Assembly: GCA_014239555.1 (NCBI GenBank)
Contig: JAAZYR010000004.1
Location: forward strand, 177,696 to 241,695
Direction of reading: 5' to 3'
Source: Acidimicrobiales bacterium
GTDB lineage: Bacteria > Actinomycetota > Acidimicrobiia > Acidimicrobiales > Poriferisodalaceae
DNA length: 64,000 nucleotides
Within the stretch, counting starts at the first letter, position 1, and every line of letters starts with the position of its first letter. The notes beneath the pieces were generated by a model. It worked only from the letters and a program-made list of their open reading frames with translations, was not told where the DNA came from and searched no databases. Position numbers and translations under genes: made by a program. This document shows, in pieces, positions 26,725 to 35,951 of the stretch.

Positions 26725-27711
26725 GTGGCATCCATCCCTTCGATCACAGATCTCGTGGAAGGCGTCCGCTCGGCGGATCGCGCCTCCTTGGGTCGCGCCA
26801 TAACTCTCATAGAAAGCAGCCTCCCTGACCATCGCGCTTCAGCTCAAGAACTGCTTTCCCAGCTTCTGACTAACCCCGGCTCAGCTCATCGTGTTGGAAT
26901 CACAGGGGTACCTGGCGTCGGGAAAAGCACTTTTATTGAAACTCTCGGTAAAACTCTGACAAGCAAAGGCCACCGGGTAGCAGTTCTCGCGGTAGATCCA
27001 ACATCAACGCGCACTGGGGGCTCCATCTTGGGCGACAAGACCCGAATGTCGTCATTGGCAAACGACGATGCGGCGTTTGTGCGACCCTCCCCAACGGCTG
27101 GTGAGCTGGGCGGCGTTACGCGGATGACGCGAGAAACCATACTTTTGTATGAGGCGGCTGGTTTCGATGTCGTACTAGTGGAAACAGTCGGAGTGGGTCA
27201 GAGCGAGACAGTGGTCGCAGACATGGTCGATTTCTTCCTCGTGTTAATGCTTGCCGGGGCCGGCGACGAACTTCAAGGGATCAAAAAGGGAATCCTCGAG
27301 TTAGCCGACATGATCGCCGTGAACAAAGCTGACGGCAACAACGCGCAACGAGCTGCTGCAGCTGCGCGCGAATACCAAATTGCTCTGCACCTCACCGCGC
27401 CGGCGTCACCTCATTGGACGCCTCCAGTTCTCACCTGTGCTGGTCTAACAGGCGAAGGCGTCGAGACCCTGTGGAGTCAGGTTGAACAGCACCGTCGCCT
27501 TCTGAGCGAGTCTGGTGACCTTGAGCGTCGTCGGGTAGATCAACGCGTTCGTTGGATGTGGTCAATGCTTGATGACCGTCTCTTGGAGGCTCTGCGAACC
27601 CACCCAGAGGTGGGAAAGCTCCTACCTGAGTTGGAGTCTCAAGTTCGTTCGGACCTGACGACGCCAGTAAGCGCTGTCAATACGCTCATCGAAGCCTTCT
27701 TACGGGATTAG
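26725..27711 (+). CDS. meaB: Methylmalonyl-CoA mutase chaperone GTPase MeaB
   Basis: 328 residues. The G3E/SIMIBI GTPase fold shows Walker A GVPGVGKST near 58-66, switch residues in VDPTSTRTGGSILGDKTRM, ETVGVGQSE and the NKAD guanine-specificity motif. MeaB gates cofactor loading of methylmalonyl-CoA mutase and protects it from inactivation. Its distance from mutB (one opposed gene) and its own promoter suggest separate control. The start is GTG. Confidence 0.95.
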   Translation: MASIPSITDLVEGVRSADRASLGRAITLIESSLPDHRASAQELLSQLLTNPGSAHRVGITGVPGVGKSTFIETLGKTLTSKGHRVAVLAVDPTSTRTGGSILGDKTRMSSLANDDAAFVRPSPTAGELGGVTRMTRETILLYEAAGFDVVLVETVGVGQSETVVADMVDFFLVLMLAGAGDELQGIKKGILELADMIAVNKADGNNAQRAAAAAREYQIALHLTAPASPHWTPPVLTCAGLTGEGVETLWSQVEQHRRLLSESGDLERRRVDQRVRWMWSMLDDRLLEALRTHPEVGKLLPELESQVRSDLTTPVSAVNTLIEAFLRD

Positions 27712-27777
27712 CTCAGTTCGCCTTGACAGGGGCGGCTCAACTAATCACCAACTCACCGGGGGCCTTTGACCAAAGAG

Positions 27778-28869
27778 TTAGAAATCTTCGTCGAAGGCCA
27801 CATCACCTTCAACACCGACCTGATAAGCCACGACGGTACGTTCGAAAAAGTTCGTCAACTCTTGAACGTCCTGTAGCTCCATGAAATCGAACGGGTTTTT
27901 CGATCCGTAGCGTTTGGGGAGTCCTAGTTGCAGTAACCGTTGATCCGCGACGAACTCTAGATAAGTGCGGGTATCGGCAGTTGACATTCCGGCCACTCCG
28001 CCCGAGAGGACGTCCGCCGCGAACTGGCTCTCTACTTCGATCGCTTCCTCAAGCATTTCAACGATGCGGGCAGACAGATCGTCATCGAATAAATCGGGCT
28101 CTTCGTTTCTAATCGTGTTCACGACTTCGAATGCGAAGTTCATGTGACAGGACTCATCGCGAAAAACCCAGTTAGTGCCCGCTGCTAGCCCATTAAGAAG
28201 GCCTTTGCTGCGAAGGAAATAGACGTACGCGAACGCAGCAAAGAAAAAGAGCCCTTCGATACACGCAGCGAAGCAAACCAAGTTCAGCAGAAACTGCTTT
28301 CGCTCGTCACGGGAGCGTAATTCCGCGACGTCGCCGATGCTGCTCATCCATTTAAAACAGAACTCAGCTTTTCGGCGAATGGACGGAATATTCTCGATGG
28401 CAGCAAACGCTTCAGCCCTCTCGTCAACATCGGGTATGTAGTTATCGAGGAGGGTTAAATAAAACTGAACGTGCAGAGCTTCTTCATATAGCTGCCTGCT
28501 CAAGTACATACGGGCTTCGGGACTGTTGATGTGTTGATACAAATTCAACACAAGGTTGTTCGCAACGATCGAATCTCCAGTCGCGAAGAAAGCGACTAAT
28601 CGATTGATTAAATGGCGTTCAGCGGGCAGCAATTTTCGATCAAGATCCACGACATCATCAGAAAAATCTATTTCTTCAACCGTCCAGGTGTTCTTAATGG
28701 CATCTCGGTACATGTCATAAAAAACCGGGTATTGCATCGGACGCAACGTGAGGTTGAATCCGGGGTCAAGAATGTTGCCTGCAACTCCGACCTCTCGCCC
28801 GAGAGCGGACTTCCCCTGATCAGGCTGATCAAGGTTTGCGTAATTGTCATCTGGTTCTGCAAGTGCCAT
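27778..28869 (-). CDS. nrdB: Ribonucleotide reductase class I beta subunit
   Basis: 363 residues. Diiron ligands are visible: Asp99 (ATGDSIV), Glu130 and His133 (YEEALHVQFY), a Glu in CIEGLFF and Glu/His in RDESCH. Tyr137, seven residues after Glu130, is at the position of the E. coli Tyr122 radical, so a class Ia/Ib-type tyrosyl radical is likely and not the Phe form of class Ic. The protein ends VAFDEDF, the usual tail that docks on the alpha subunit. It lies 50 bases after nrdA in the same operon. Confidence 0.94.
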   Translation of the reverse strand: MALAEPDDNYANLDQPDQGKSALGREVGVAGNILDPGFNLTLRPMQYPVFYDMYRDAIKNTWTVEEIDFSDDVVDLDRKLLPAERHLINRLVAFFATGDSIVANNLVLNLYQHINSPEARMYLSRQLYEEALHVQFYLTLLDNYIPDVDERAEAFAAIENIPSIRRKAEFCFKWMSSIGDVAELRSRDERKQFLLNLVCFAACIEGLFFFAAFAYVYFLRSKGLLNGLAAGTNWVFRDESCHMNFAFEVVNTIRNEEPDLFDDDLSARIVEMLEEAIEVESQFAADVLSGGVAGMSTADTRTYLEFVADQRLLQLGLPKRYGSKNPFDFMELQDVQELTNFFERTVVAYQVGVEGDVAFDEDF

Positions 28870-28919
28870 TTCGGTGTCGTTTCTCGGCGATCAATCAGGA
28901 CAAGGAAGCGAAACGGGGA

Positions 28920-31349
28920 TCAGTCACAAGCTTCACAAGTTTCGGGGTTTTCCAGTGAGCACGCGATGGCTTCTTCATCACTGAAAGAGCGGGCATCGAC
29001 TGACTCTCCGTCCGGCGGTGAACCTGTCGGTTCACCATCATCTACGGAAGCGGTTTGGTTGATTCGAGTGGCTGGCCTCGAACGCAGGTAGTAGGTGGTC
29101 TTCAGGCCACTCTTCCATGCGTGCATATACATGGAAGACAACTTGCCAATGCTAGGGCTCTCCATAAACAGATTCAGAGACTGACTCTGATCAATGTATG
29201 CACCTCTACTAGCCGCCAAATCAATCAGGGCTCGTTGTGGTAACTCCCAAGCCGTTCGATAGATCTCGCGCAGGTCCTCGGGAATCTCCTCGATGGCCTG
29301 AATCGAGCCTTCCGCTCGCTTAATTCGTTGAGCCATGTCGTCACCCCAGAGACCGCGTTCCTGAAGCTCATTCACTAGGTAACGATTGATTTGCAAAAAC
29401 TCGCCTGAAAGGGTTTCTCTCTTAAACAGATTCGATACTTGAGGCTCGATGCATTCATAGCATCCAGCGATGGAGGCAATAGTCGCCGTCGGGGCGATCG
29501 CAATCATCAACGAGTTACGAAGACCGTGCTGGCTTATGCGGTCCTTCAACGCCTCCCATCGTGCAACGTCGGTCGGGACGACCCCCCACAGATCAAACTG
29601 AAGGTCACCTCGAGCTGCCCTCGTTTCAGAGAACCCCTCGTGAGGTCCGTCTTCTGCTGCTAGATCGCAACTAGCCGAGAGAGCGCAGTAATAGATCTCT
29701 TCGCTTATCCGCGTCGACAGTTCGAGGGCTTCGGGACTATCGAATGTCAAGCCGGTCTGGAAGAACACATCTTGGAGTCCCATCAAACCCAAACCCACGG
29801 GACGCCACTTACTGTTCGAAGAGCCCGCTTCGTCAGTCGGGTAGAAATTGATGTCGATTACTCGATCTAGGAACGGCACCGCTGTCCGCACGACCTCGCC
29901 GAGGCGGTCGAAATCGAATGCTCCGTCGCGCACCAGGCGTCCCAGGTTCACCGAGCCGAGGTTGCAAACAGCAGTCTCTTGTTGATTCGTAACTTCCAGA
30001 ATCTCGGTACAGAGGTTCGAAAGATGCACAACGTTGCCGGGTTCTCCTGTCTGATTGCATTTCAGATTCGATGCGTCTTTGAAGGTAACCCAACCGTTTC
30101 CTGTCTGAGCCAACGTCCTCATCATGCGGCTATACAACTGTCGGGCCGGAACTTGCCGTTCGTAGAGTCCCGCTTGTTCCGCTGCAAGATAGGCCTGGCG
30201 AAACTCGTCTCCGTACAGGTCCGTCAGGTGTGGCACAACCTTTGGGTCGAAGAGAGACCACTGCCAGTCGTTTTCCACTCGTTCCATGAACAGGTCTGGG
30301 ATCCAATTCGCAAGGTTTAAGTTGTGAGCTCGACGAGCTGTATCACCTGTGTTGTCCTTAAGCTCAAGGAAGTCGTCTAGATCAGCGTGCCAGGTTTCCA
30401 AATAAACGCAGGCGGCACCTTTGCGTCTACCACCCTGGTTCACAGCAGCGACGGAAGAGTCCAATGTCTTTAACCACGGAACGATGCCGTTAGAAAGGCC
30501 GTTCGTGCCGCTGATCAGTGAACCCTTAGCTCGAACTCGATGCCAGGCAACCCCAATCCCACCTGCAAATTTTGAGAGCTTCGCGATATCGGTATACCGC
30601 TTGTATATGCCTTCCAAGGAATCTTCGGGGCTGTCCAACAAATAACACGATGACATTTGAGGGTGAGCTGTACCGGAGTTAAACAGAGTTGGACTGGAGG
30701 TCAGGTACTCAAGGCTCGACATCAATTCATAAAGAGTGATGGCTTCTTCGGGTGTCCGAGCAAGGCCACACGCGACTCGAAGAAGAAAATACTGAGGGGT
30801 TTCTATGACCGTCCTCTCAGTTGGGTGGCGGAGGAGGTAGCGATCATAAACGGTACGCAAGCCAAAAAATTCGAACAGATTACTCCGCTCGTTCAAGACC
30901 GAGTTGTTCAGTTTGCGCGCATGAACTTGAACAAACTCAAGAACGCCTTGGTGGATCAGCCCACACTCAGCTCCCAACTCGATTGATTGGCTAAACGAAT
31001 AAACGTTTTGATTCTGGACTTCTTTGTCAATAAACGTTCCGAGTAGTCGTGCTGCAAGGCGAGAGTAGTTAGGTTCTTCAATAATCAACGCGGCTGCTGT
31101 ACGAATCGACAATTCGTCAAGTTCGGTGGTGGTTGCACCATCGTGCAAACCCGAGATAGTTCTCGTGGCGATACGCATCGGATCTACCCCAGGTAACTCC
31201 GTCGCGCATCGTTCGACAGCCCTGACGATCTTGTTGACGTCTACAGACTGCAAGCTCCCGTCACGCTTCTGGACCTGCATCCCCGTTGCCGAAGTGCCCT
31301 CTATCATGTCCTCGGTTGTGCCAGTCCCCGTCTGGTCTGTGATCGCCAC
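28920..31349 (-). CDS. nrdA: Ribonucleotide reductase class I alpha subunit
   Basis: 809 residues. An intact N-terminal ATP-cone (QVQKRDGSLQSVDVNKIV onwards, residues 25-110) provides overall dATP inhibition. Catalytic residues: NLCTE (Asn, Cys, Glu of the radical site), CNLGSVNLG (redox Cys), TYYLRS (Tyr-Tyr of the radical path) and a C-terminal CEAC pair for thioredoxin/glutaredoxin reduction. The size and ATP-cone fit NrdA and not the shorter NrdE. GTG start with GAGGAG 5 bases upstream. It is driven by the promoter at 31509-31538 with a leader of about 150 bases. Confidence 0.95.
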   Translation of the reverse strand: MAITDQTGTGTTEDMIEGTSATGMQVQKRDGSLQSVDVNKIVRAVERCATELPGVDPMRIATRTISGLHDGATTTELDELSIRTAAALIIEEPNYSRLAARLLGTFIDKEVQNQNVYSFSQSIELGAECGLIHQGVLEFVQVHARKLNNSVLNERSNLFEFFGLRTVYDRYLLRHPTERTVIETPQYFLLRVACGLARTPEEAITLYELMSSLEYLTSSPTLFNSGTAHPQMSSCYLLDSPEDSLEGIYKRYTDIAKLSKFAGGIGVAWHRVRAKGSLISGTNGLSNGIVPWLKTLDSSVAAVNQGGRRKGAACVYLETWHADLDDFLELKDNTGDTARRAHNLNLANWIPDLFMERVENDWQWSLFDPKVVPHLTDLYGDEFRQAYLAAEQAGLYERQVPARQLYSRMMRTLAQTGNGWVTFKDASNLKCNQTGEPGNVVHLSNLCTEILEVTNQQETAVCNLGSVNLGRLVRDGAFDFDRLGEVVRTAVPFLDRVIDINFYPTDEAGSSNSKWRPVGLGLMGLQDVFFQTGLTFDSPEALELSTRISEEIYYCALSASCDLAAEDGPHEGFSETRAARGDLQFDLWGVVPTDVARWEALKDRISQHGLRNSLMIAIAPTATIASIAGCYECIEPQVSNLFKRETLSGEFLQINRYLVNELQERGLWGDDMAQRIKRAEGSIQAIEEIPEDLREIYRTAWELPQRALIDLAASRGAYIDQSQSLNLFMESPSIGKLSSMYMHAWKSGLKTTYYLRSRPATRINQTASVDDGEPTGSPPDGESVDARSFSDEEAIACSLENPETCEACD

Positions 31350-31711
31350 TTTCGCTCCTCGTCTGCCGCACCCGAACCCAACGCCCGTCCCCCTCCACCG
31401 GGAACCGATATCTCCTCTTCAATTCACCTGGCCCATTTAGGGGCCTGCAGTTCGCTGAGTCGGAGGATCAATCCCTCGGTCTTAGTTCGTTTAAGTTCCG
31501 GACTTGTGATTACACCCGTGTAGTTACAACCTTGTCAAGCATATGTACCGGTCTCTTTGGTCGCGCGCAAGCACAAATCAGCCGTCTTTTCGGTTGACGG
31601 GGTCGCAAAGTTCTTTGCGCTCACCACCCTGCGTGGCGAATATCTATTCTGTTTGATTTGATGCCACTTGCCCTTCCGAGCGAGATAGCGTTCAGGGGGG
31701 AGGTGGAAACT
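31350..31711. other. 362-base divergent intergenic region, nrdA / flavoprotein
   Basis: The largest gene-free stretch of the window. It holds the nrdAB promoter and dyad (31504-31538), the nrdA leader of about 150 bases, and an inverted repeat CGCAAAG / CTTTGCG (31604-31619, 2-base spacer) on the flavoprotein side. No coding sequence or recognisable riboswitch core was seen. Confidence 0.5.
31504..31538 (-). promoter_or_regulatory. nrdAB promoter with overlapping dyad
   Basis: On the minus strand TTGACA (31533-31538) and TGTAAT (31509-31514) are separated by 18 bases, the clearest -35/-10 pair in the window. A 26-base imperfect palindrome (31504-31529), with arms TTGTNANTACAC matching at 10 of 13 positions, covers the -10 and spacer. 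It is a good candidate operator for ribonucleotide reductase control; it does not closely match the usual NrdR box. Confidence 0.65.
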
Positions 31712-32914
31712 GTGGATCAAATCGTTGTTGTAGGCGCTTCTCTTGCAGGAATACGGGCCTGCCAAAATCTTCGCCGCGAGGGTTTCGAAGGCACGTTGAC
31801 CCTTATAGGTGCAGAGAAGCACCGCCCCTACGACAGGCCACCTCTCTCCAAAACAATGTTGTCTACCGACCAAGATCCCGAAGAGTTATTCCTCCTCGCT
31901 GAAGACGTGTTATCTGATCTCGACCTGAACCTCATGTTGGGCGAATCGGCAACGAGTCTCGACATCCACCGACAGGTGGTCACCGTGGGTGACGACCAGA
32001 TTCGCTACGAGGGTCTCATAATTGCTACCGGAGCTGCCGCAAGAAAACTTCCAAAAACTGACGCTATCGAGGGAGTTCACGTCCTTCGCACGATCGATGA
32101 CGCATTAGCTATTCGCCAACGATTAATACCTGGAGCGTCTGTCGTAATAGTGGGTGCCGGTTTCGTTGGCTCCGAAGTCGCGGCTGCCGCAAGCAACCGA
32201 GGCTGTGAGGTAACGATCGTCGAGGCCGCAGCGGCGCCGCTCATCCGAGGCCTGGGGGTTGAGATGGGAGAAGCTTGCGGCGACCTACACCAAGTACACG
32301 CAGTCAAATTGCGACTCGGGGTCGGTGTTGCTTCCATTATTGGTCGCGACGAAGTAGAGGGCGTCGAATTGACCGACGGGACTCAGCTTTTAGCGGATCT
32401 TGTGGTCATCGGAATTGGGGCTGTTCCCAACACGGACTGGTTGGCCGGCTCCGGGCTCAAGATTGATGACGGAGTCGTGTGTGACGGGACGATGAATACG
32501 GGGGTTCCAGGTGTCTATGCCGTTGGCGACGTCGCCAAGGCTCCCAACGCTTGGCTGGGACCGTCACCTGTCCGAGTAGAACACTGGACAGCCGCCACCG
32601 AACAAGCGATGTTGGTCGCCGGGAATCTATTACACCCCGAGCGCAGCCGCGCCTACGACTCCGTGCCCTTCGTATGGTCCGACCAGTACAACGACCGGAT
32701 TCAAGTTGCGGGTGATACTGATAGTTCTGAGCATGTGGAAGTCTTGGTTGGCTCGGTCGAAGAACAAGCTTTTGTTACCGGCTACCGGCGCGATGGTGCA
32801 CTAGCAGGGGTAATGGCCATGAACAGCATCAGACCGTTCGTTCAATACCGGCGACTTCTGATGGGTCACGGCAGTTGGGACGACGCCCTCGCGTTGGCAG
32901 CAGAACTCTCCTAA
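31712..32914 (+). CDS. FAD-dependent ferredoxin reductase-like oxidoreductase
   Basis: 400 residues. FAD-binding GASLAGIRACQ near the N-terminus, RPYDRPPLSK of the ferredoxin/putidaredoxin reductase family, an NAD-binding GAGFVGSEVA near 153 and the second FAD motif VYAVGDVA near 270. Such enzymes pass electrons from NAD(P)H to a [2Fe-2S] ferredoxin serving a P450 or dioxygenase; no partner is adjacent. The GTG at 31712 is chosen because GGAGGT lies 7 bases upstream; longer forms lack a ribosome site. Confidence 0.88.
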   Translation: MDQIVVVGASLAGIRACQNLRREGFEGTLTLIGAEKHRPYDRPPLSKTMLSTDQDPEELFLLAEDVLSDLDLNLMLGESATSLDIHRQVVTVGDDQIRYEGLIIATGAAARKLPKTDAIEGVHVLRTIDDALAIRQRLIPGASVVIVGAGFVGSEVAAAASNRGCEVTIVEAAAAPLIRGLGVEMGEACGDLHQVHAVKLRLGVGVASIIGRDEVEGVELTDGTQLLADLVVIGIGAVPNTDWLAGSGLKIDDGVVCDGTMNTGVPGVYAVGDVAKAPNAWLGPSPVRVEHWTAATEQAMLVAGNLLHPERSRAYDSVPFVWSDQYNDRIQVAGDTDSSEHVEVLVGSVEEQAFVTGYRRDGALAGVMAMNSIRPFVQYRRLLMGHGSWDDALALAAELS

Positions 32915-33069
32915 TACGGCAATCTCTCACAACGATGAAAACACTTTTGAGAATTCCGTCAACCCTGGGAAGATGCTTTAGACGGGGCTAGCTAGAGACA
33001 ACGCCGATAACCGGGCGGGGTGCTTTTGTCTACCACCTGCGCTCTACTGTGAACTTGGGGGTGTCTCTG

Positions 33070-33651
33070 GTGAACGCCGGCAATCACAAAATAAACACAG
33101 TCGCTGTCTTCTGCGCTTCGTCTTTTGGTAATGACCCGGCCTTTATTGAACTAGCCACCGAGCTCGGCAGATACCTCGCTCTAGAACAGGTGACGATCGT
33201 CTTCGGCGGCAGTGACGCCGGCCTCATGGGGGCCGTCGCCGACGGGGCACTTTCAAAAGACGGTCACGTAGTTGGCATCTACCCCGAAGACACCTTCTCT
33301 CGTGATGTACGCCATCGTGGAGACATCGACTTGCGTCTGGTGCCATCAATGCACGAACGAAAAGCGCTGATGTACCAGTTGAGCGATGGCGTGATAGCGC
33401 TTCCCGGTGGCTATGGGACTCTCGACGAACTCGCCGAAGTCCTCGCTTGGACGCAGCTCGGTCTTCACTATCTCCCCGTTGTCCTGTTAGATACCGGCAG
33501 GTTCTGGGGAAAATTTGTCGAGTTCCTCGACGACGCCAGATCCGTCGGAGTGCTGAACCAAAGCAGCCGACACTTGTTGGCTAGAGCATTTGACCCCGAG
33601 CAAGCACTACAACTTCTAAGGACGCTCCCGTTGAGCGTGGCCAACGAATAG
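33070..33651 (+). CDS. LOG family protein (TIGR00730, Rossmann-fold nucleotide-binding)
   Basis: 193 residues. The motif PGGYGTLDE with an upstream Arg (MHERK) defines LOG phosphoribohydrolases, which cut cytokinin-type nucleotides or other nucleoside monophosphates to release the base; bacterial substrates are often AMP-like. CASSFGNDP near the N-terminus and GGSDAGLMGAVADGA are the nucleotide-binding strands. The start is uncertain: GTG at 33070 has GGGGGTG 6 bases upstream, while GTG codons at 33049 and 33061 are in frame. It appears to be a single-gene unit. Confidence 0.87.
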   Translation: MNAGNHKINTVAVFCASSFGNDPAFIELATELGRYLALEQVTIVFGGSDAGLMGAVADGALSKDGHVVGIYPEDTFSRDVRHRGDIDLRLVPSMHERKALMYQLSDGVIALPGGYGTLDELAEVLAWTQLGLHYLPVVLLDTGRFWGKFVEFLDDARSVGVLNQSSRHLLARAFDPEQALQLLRTLPLSVANE

Positions 33652-33738
33652 CGAAAACGGTCTGTTGAGCCCTATCGGTTAAGAAAGGATGGCCCGGATA
33701 TAGCCCGTCGGTCGTCCCCGTCCCGGCGCAGGGATCTT

Positions 33739-34113
33739 TTAGTAAATGGCTAAAAGTTCGGCGACAACAATGAGCGCTATCACGACAAAGTTCACAACCC
33801 GAAAGACGGGGACAGGGACGGCTGTGAAACGTCGACCGATGTTGCTGGCCTTAAAATCTTCAGACCCGTCAGACAGATCTTGGCCACAGGCAAAGAGGTC
33901 CTGCATACAGTCGTCGAGGAAGAACACTGTCCAAAGCGAAGTGAGCACGGTGACGGTGGCCAAGGCAAGCTGAACGCCTGAGTCTTCTAACCCGCTGCCT
34001 CCAAACCCCAGGACAATAAGTAGCCCGGTGTGGAAGACCGCAAAGAACATGATGATTGCCCGCGCATCGGCAGCACGAGCTGTGAGCAATGAAATGTAAT
34101 GTTTCGATTTCAT
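33739..34113 (-). CDS. Small membrane protein, unknown function
   Basis: 124 residues. Three hydrophobic segments are visible: around 21-36 (IIMFFAVFHTGLLIVLGF), around 49-68 (LALATVTVLTSLWTVFFL) and at the C-terminus (FRVVNFVVIALIVVAELLAIY). A polar loop (DDCMQDLFACGQDLSDGSEDFKASNIGRRF) connects the last two. No family is recognised. The ATG at 34113 has GGTGAGG 3 bases upstream; the frame extends much further upstream without a stop but would run through the tRNA gene, so that extension is rejected. Confidence 0.65.
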   Translation of the reverse strand: MKSKHYISLLTARAADARAIIMFFAVFHTGLLIVLGFGGSGLEDSGVQLALATVTVLTSLWTVFFLDDCMQDLFACGQDLSDGSEDFKASNIGRRFTAVPVPVFRVVNFVVIALIVVAELLAIY

Positions 34114-34190
34114 GACCTCACCTTTACATAGCCATAAAGAGATTGCAGTAGAAAGTGACACTTTGGTCGGGGCTAGGTAGTTGTCATGAC

Positions 34191-34216
34191 GGCCAGACAC
34201 TCCAAGGTGTCTGGCC
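34191..34216 (-). terminator. Hairpin after tRNA-Pro
   Basis: A perfect 10-bp stem, GGCCAGACAC / GTGTCTGGCC, with a 6-base loop begins 9 bases after the 3' end of the tRNA. There is no U-tract, so it is a terminator-like hairpin of the kind common in actinobacteria or a 3' processing barrier. Confidence 0.6.
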
Positions 34217-34225
34217 TCATCTACG

Positions 34226-34300
34226 TCGGGCTGAGAGGATTTGAACCTCCGACCCCTGGTCCCCCAGACCAGTGCGCTAACCAAACTGCGCCACAGCCCG
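34226..34300 (-). tRNA. tRNA-Pro (anticodon GGG)
   Basis: On the minus strand the molecule begins CGGGCTG and ends CAGCCCG plus discriminator A, a 7-bp acceptor stem. The anticodon stem CTGGT/ACCAG encloses a 7-base loop with GGG at the anticodon, decoding CCC/CCU. The T arm reads GGAGG-TTCAAAT-CCTCT. CCA is not encoded. It is 75 bases long. Confidence 0.95.
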
Positions 34301-34352
34301 CAGCGAAGCCACGATATCTGGGATGGCGCTCCGATCCGCACGGCGCACAGAG

Positions 34353-34562
34353 TCAGATAATTTGTTGTACCACCCAGATAATTCCTTGCAGGGCTCGCCA
34401 CCCTAGGTACAGGACAGCACCCGCGGCCACCACCCAAAAATGCCACGGGACAGAGCCACCGCGCGATGGCTTAGCAAGCCACTGACCACATACGGGGCAA
34501 CCACCATCTTCTCCGAGGAGACCGATATCAAAGTCGCGATCGCATTGTCCACACCAGGTCAC
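34353..34562 (-). CDS. Small zinc-ribbon membrane protein (69 aa)
   Basis: An N-terminal zinc ribbon with two CxxC pairs (CGQC at 4-7, CPVC at 22-25) is followed by one transmembrane helix (about 40-60). The start is GTG. It lies 57 bases after der on the same strand and 52 bases before tRNA-Pro, so it is probably part of the der transcript. The function is unknown; the layout resembles small zinc-ribbon membrane anchors. Confidence 0.65.
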   Translation of the reverse strand: MTWCGQCDRDFDIGLLGEDGGCPVCGQWLAKPSRGGSVPWHFWVVAAGAVLYLGWRALQGIIWVVQQII

Positions 34563-34619
34563 GATCCGAACACCACATACTTTTTTCTGTACGAGACAGA
34601 ACCCTGCATCGAGACTTCC

Positions 34620-35951
34620 TTAGCCACGCCGCCGAAGCCGCACCTTTATCGGCGTTGCACCAAGATCGAATTCCTCTCGTAAACGGCGTTCGAGATACCG
34701 AACATAACTTGCAGGTAAATCCTTATTGGTGAACAAAGTGAAGGTGGGTGGATGAGTTGCGCCTTGAGTTGCATAAAGAACTCGACCGCCGTGGGGTGCA
34801 GCTTGGGCCGATTGGGCCAACTGAATCACTTCGTTTACCCGACGAGTTGGCACTCTTGTTTCATACGCATCTATAGCTGCCTCTAATGCCGGAGCAAGGC
34901 GCTGTATACCCCGTCCGGTTAGGGCGCTTATACGCAGAACCGGCGATTCTCCGAGGAAGTGAAGTCGTTGACCTAGCTGATACATCAGTTCATCTTTTTC
35001 TTCTTGGTTAACGAGTTCCCATTTGTTCATCAATATGACAATCGGACATCCGGCGGCGTCGACCCGTTCTGCCAGGCGTTGATCTTGTGAAGTCACGCCC
35101 TCCGATGCGTCAATTACAAGAAGTGCGACGTCAGCCTTGTCAATGGCCCGCAACGCCCGGAGGCTGGAGTAGTACTCGGTGTCATCATCAACTCGAGCTT
35201 TTCTCCTCATGCCAGCTGTATCGATGAAGCGCAAGAGACCTAACTCAGTCTCCACCACAGTGTCGATAGCGTCGCGTGTGGTGCCAGGCATATCGTGAAC
35301 AACTGAACGATCGTCTCCAATTAGCCGATTGAATAGCGTTGATTTCCCGACGTTTGGGCGGCCCACAATGGCGACTCCGCGGACCCCTTCATCGGATTCC
35401 AGTTCGTCATCTTGTTGAGGACTTGTCTCTGTTGACTGCTCAGAGGTCGGGAGCATTTCAACAATCCGGTCAAGTAAATCACCGGTGTTGCGACTATGCA
35501 GAGCGGAAACTCCGAGAGGTTCACCAAGACCTAGAGACATGAACTCCCAGATGTCTTGATCTCGGAGCGAGCTATCAATTTTGTTTACAGCGAGAATTAT
35601 CTGAGCATTCGAACGTCGAAGGATTGACGCAACACGACTGTCCTCCTCGGTGATCCCTGTGGTGCCGTCAACCACCATGATGATCAGGTCCGAGTTATTG
35701 ATCGCCTTTTCGCTCTGAGCGGAAACTTTCCCATCTAGGTCGGACCCCGTAGGCATCCAGCCGCCGGTGTCAACGAGCAAGAACACGTGTCCTGACCATT
35801 CGGCTTCCAGGGATTTGCGGTCCCTAGTTACTCCTGGTCTTTCTTCGACGATCGCTTCGCGTCTGCCAAGGATTCGATTAAATAACGTCGACTTCCCGAC
35901 GTTGGGTCGACCGATCACAGAAACTACGGGCAATGGCTCCGGCGCTTTCAT
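34620..35951 (-). CDS. der: Ribosome biogenesis GTPase Der (EngA)
   Basis: 443 residues with the family's tandem GTPase domains: GRPNVGKST at 14-22 with PGVTRD, and GRPNVGKST near 197 with PGTTRD, plus NKID and NKWE guanine motifs. The C-terminal KH-like domain ends GATPIKVRLRRRG. Der assembles the 50S subunit. The start overlaps the DUF512 radical SAM stop by 4 bases (ATGA), so translation is coupled. Confidence 0.97.
   Translation of the reverse strand: MKAPEPLPVVSVIGRPNVGKSTLFNRILGRREAIVEERPGVTRDRKSLEAEWSGHVFLLVDTGGWMPTGSDLDGKVSAQSEKAINNSDLIIMVVDGTTGITEEDSRVASILRRSNAQIILAVNKIDSSLRDQDIWEFMSLGLGEPLGVSALHSRNTGDLLDRIVEMLPTSEQSTETSPQQDDELESDEGVRGVAIVGRPNVGKSTLFNRLIGDDRSVVHDMPGTTRDAIDTVVETELGLLRFIDTAGMRRKARVDDDTEYYSSLRALRAIDKADVALLVIDASEGVTSQDQRLAERVDAAGCPIVILMNKWELVNQEEKDELMYQLGQRLHFLGESPVLRISALTGRGIQRLAPALEAAIDAYETRVPTRRVNEVIQLAQSAQAAPHGGRVLYATQGATHPPTFTLFTNKDLPASYVRYLERRLREEFDLGATPIKVRLRRRG

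Noticed and set aside
31350..31711. Cobalamin or other riboswitch upstream of nrdA
   Set aside because: No B12-box or other conserved core could be found in the leader.
34114..34446. Upstream extension of the small membrane protein gene
   Set aside because: It would translate through the tRNA-Pro gene; an SD and ATG at 34113 give a normal start.
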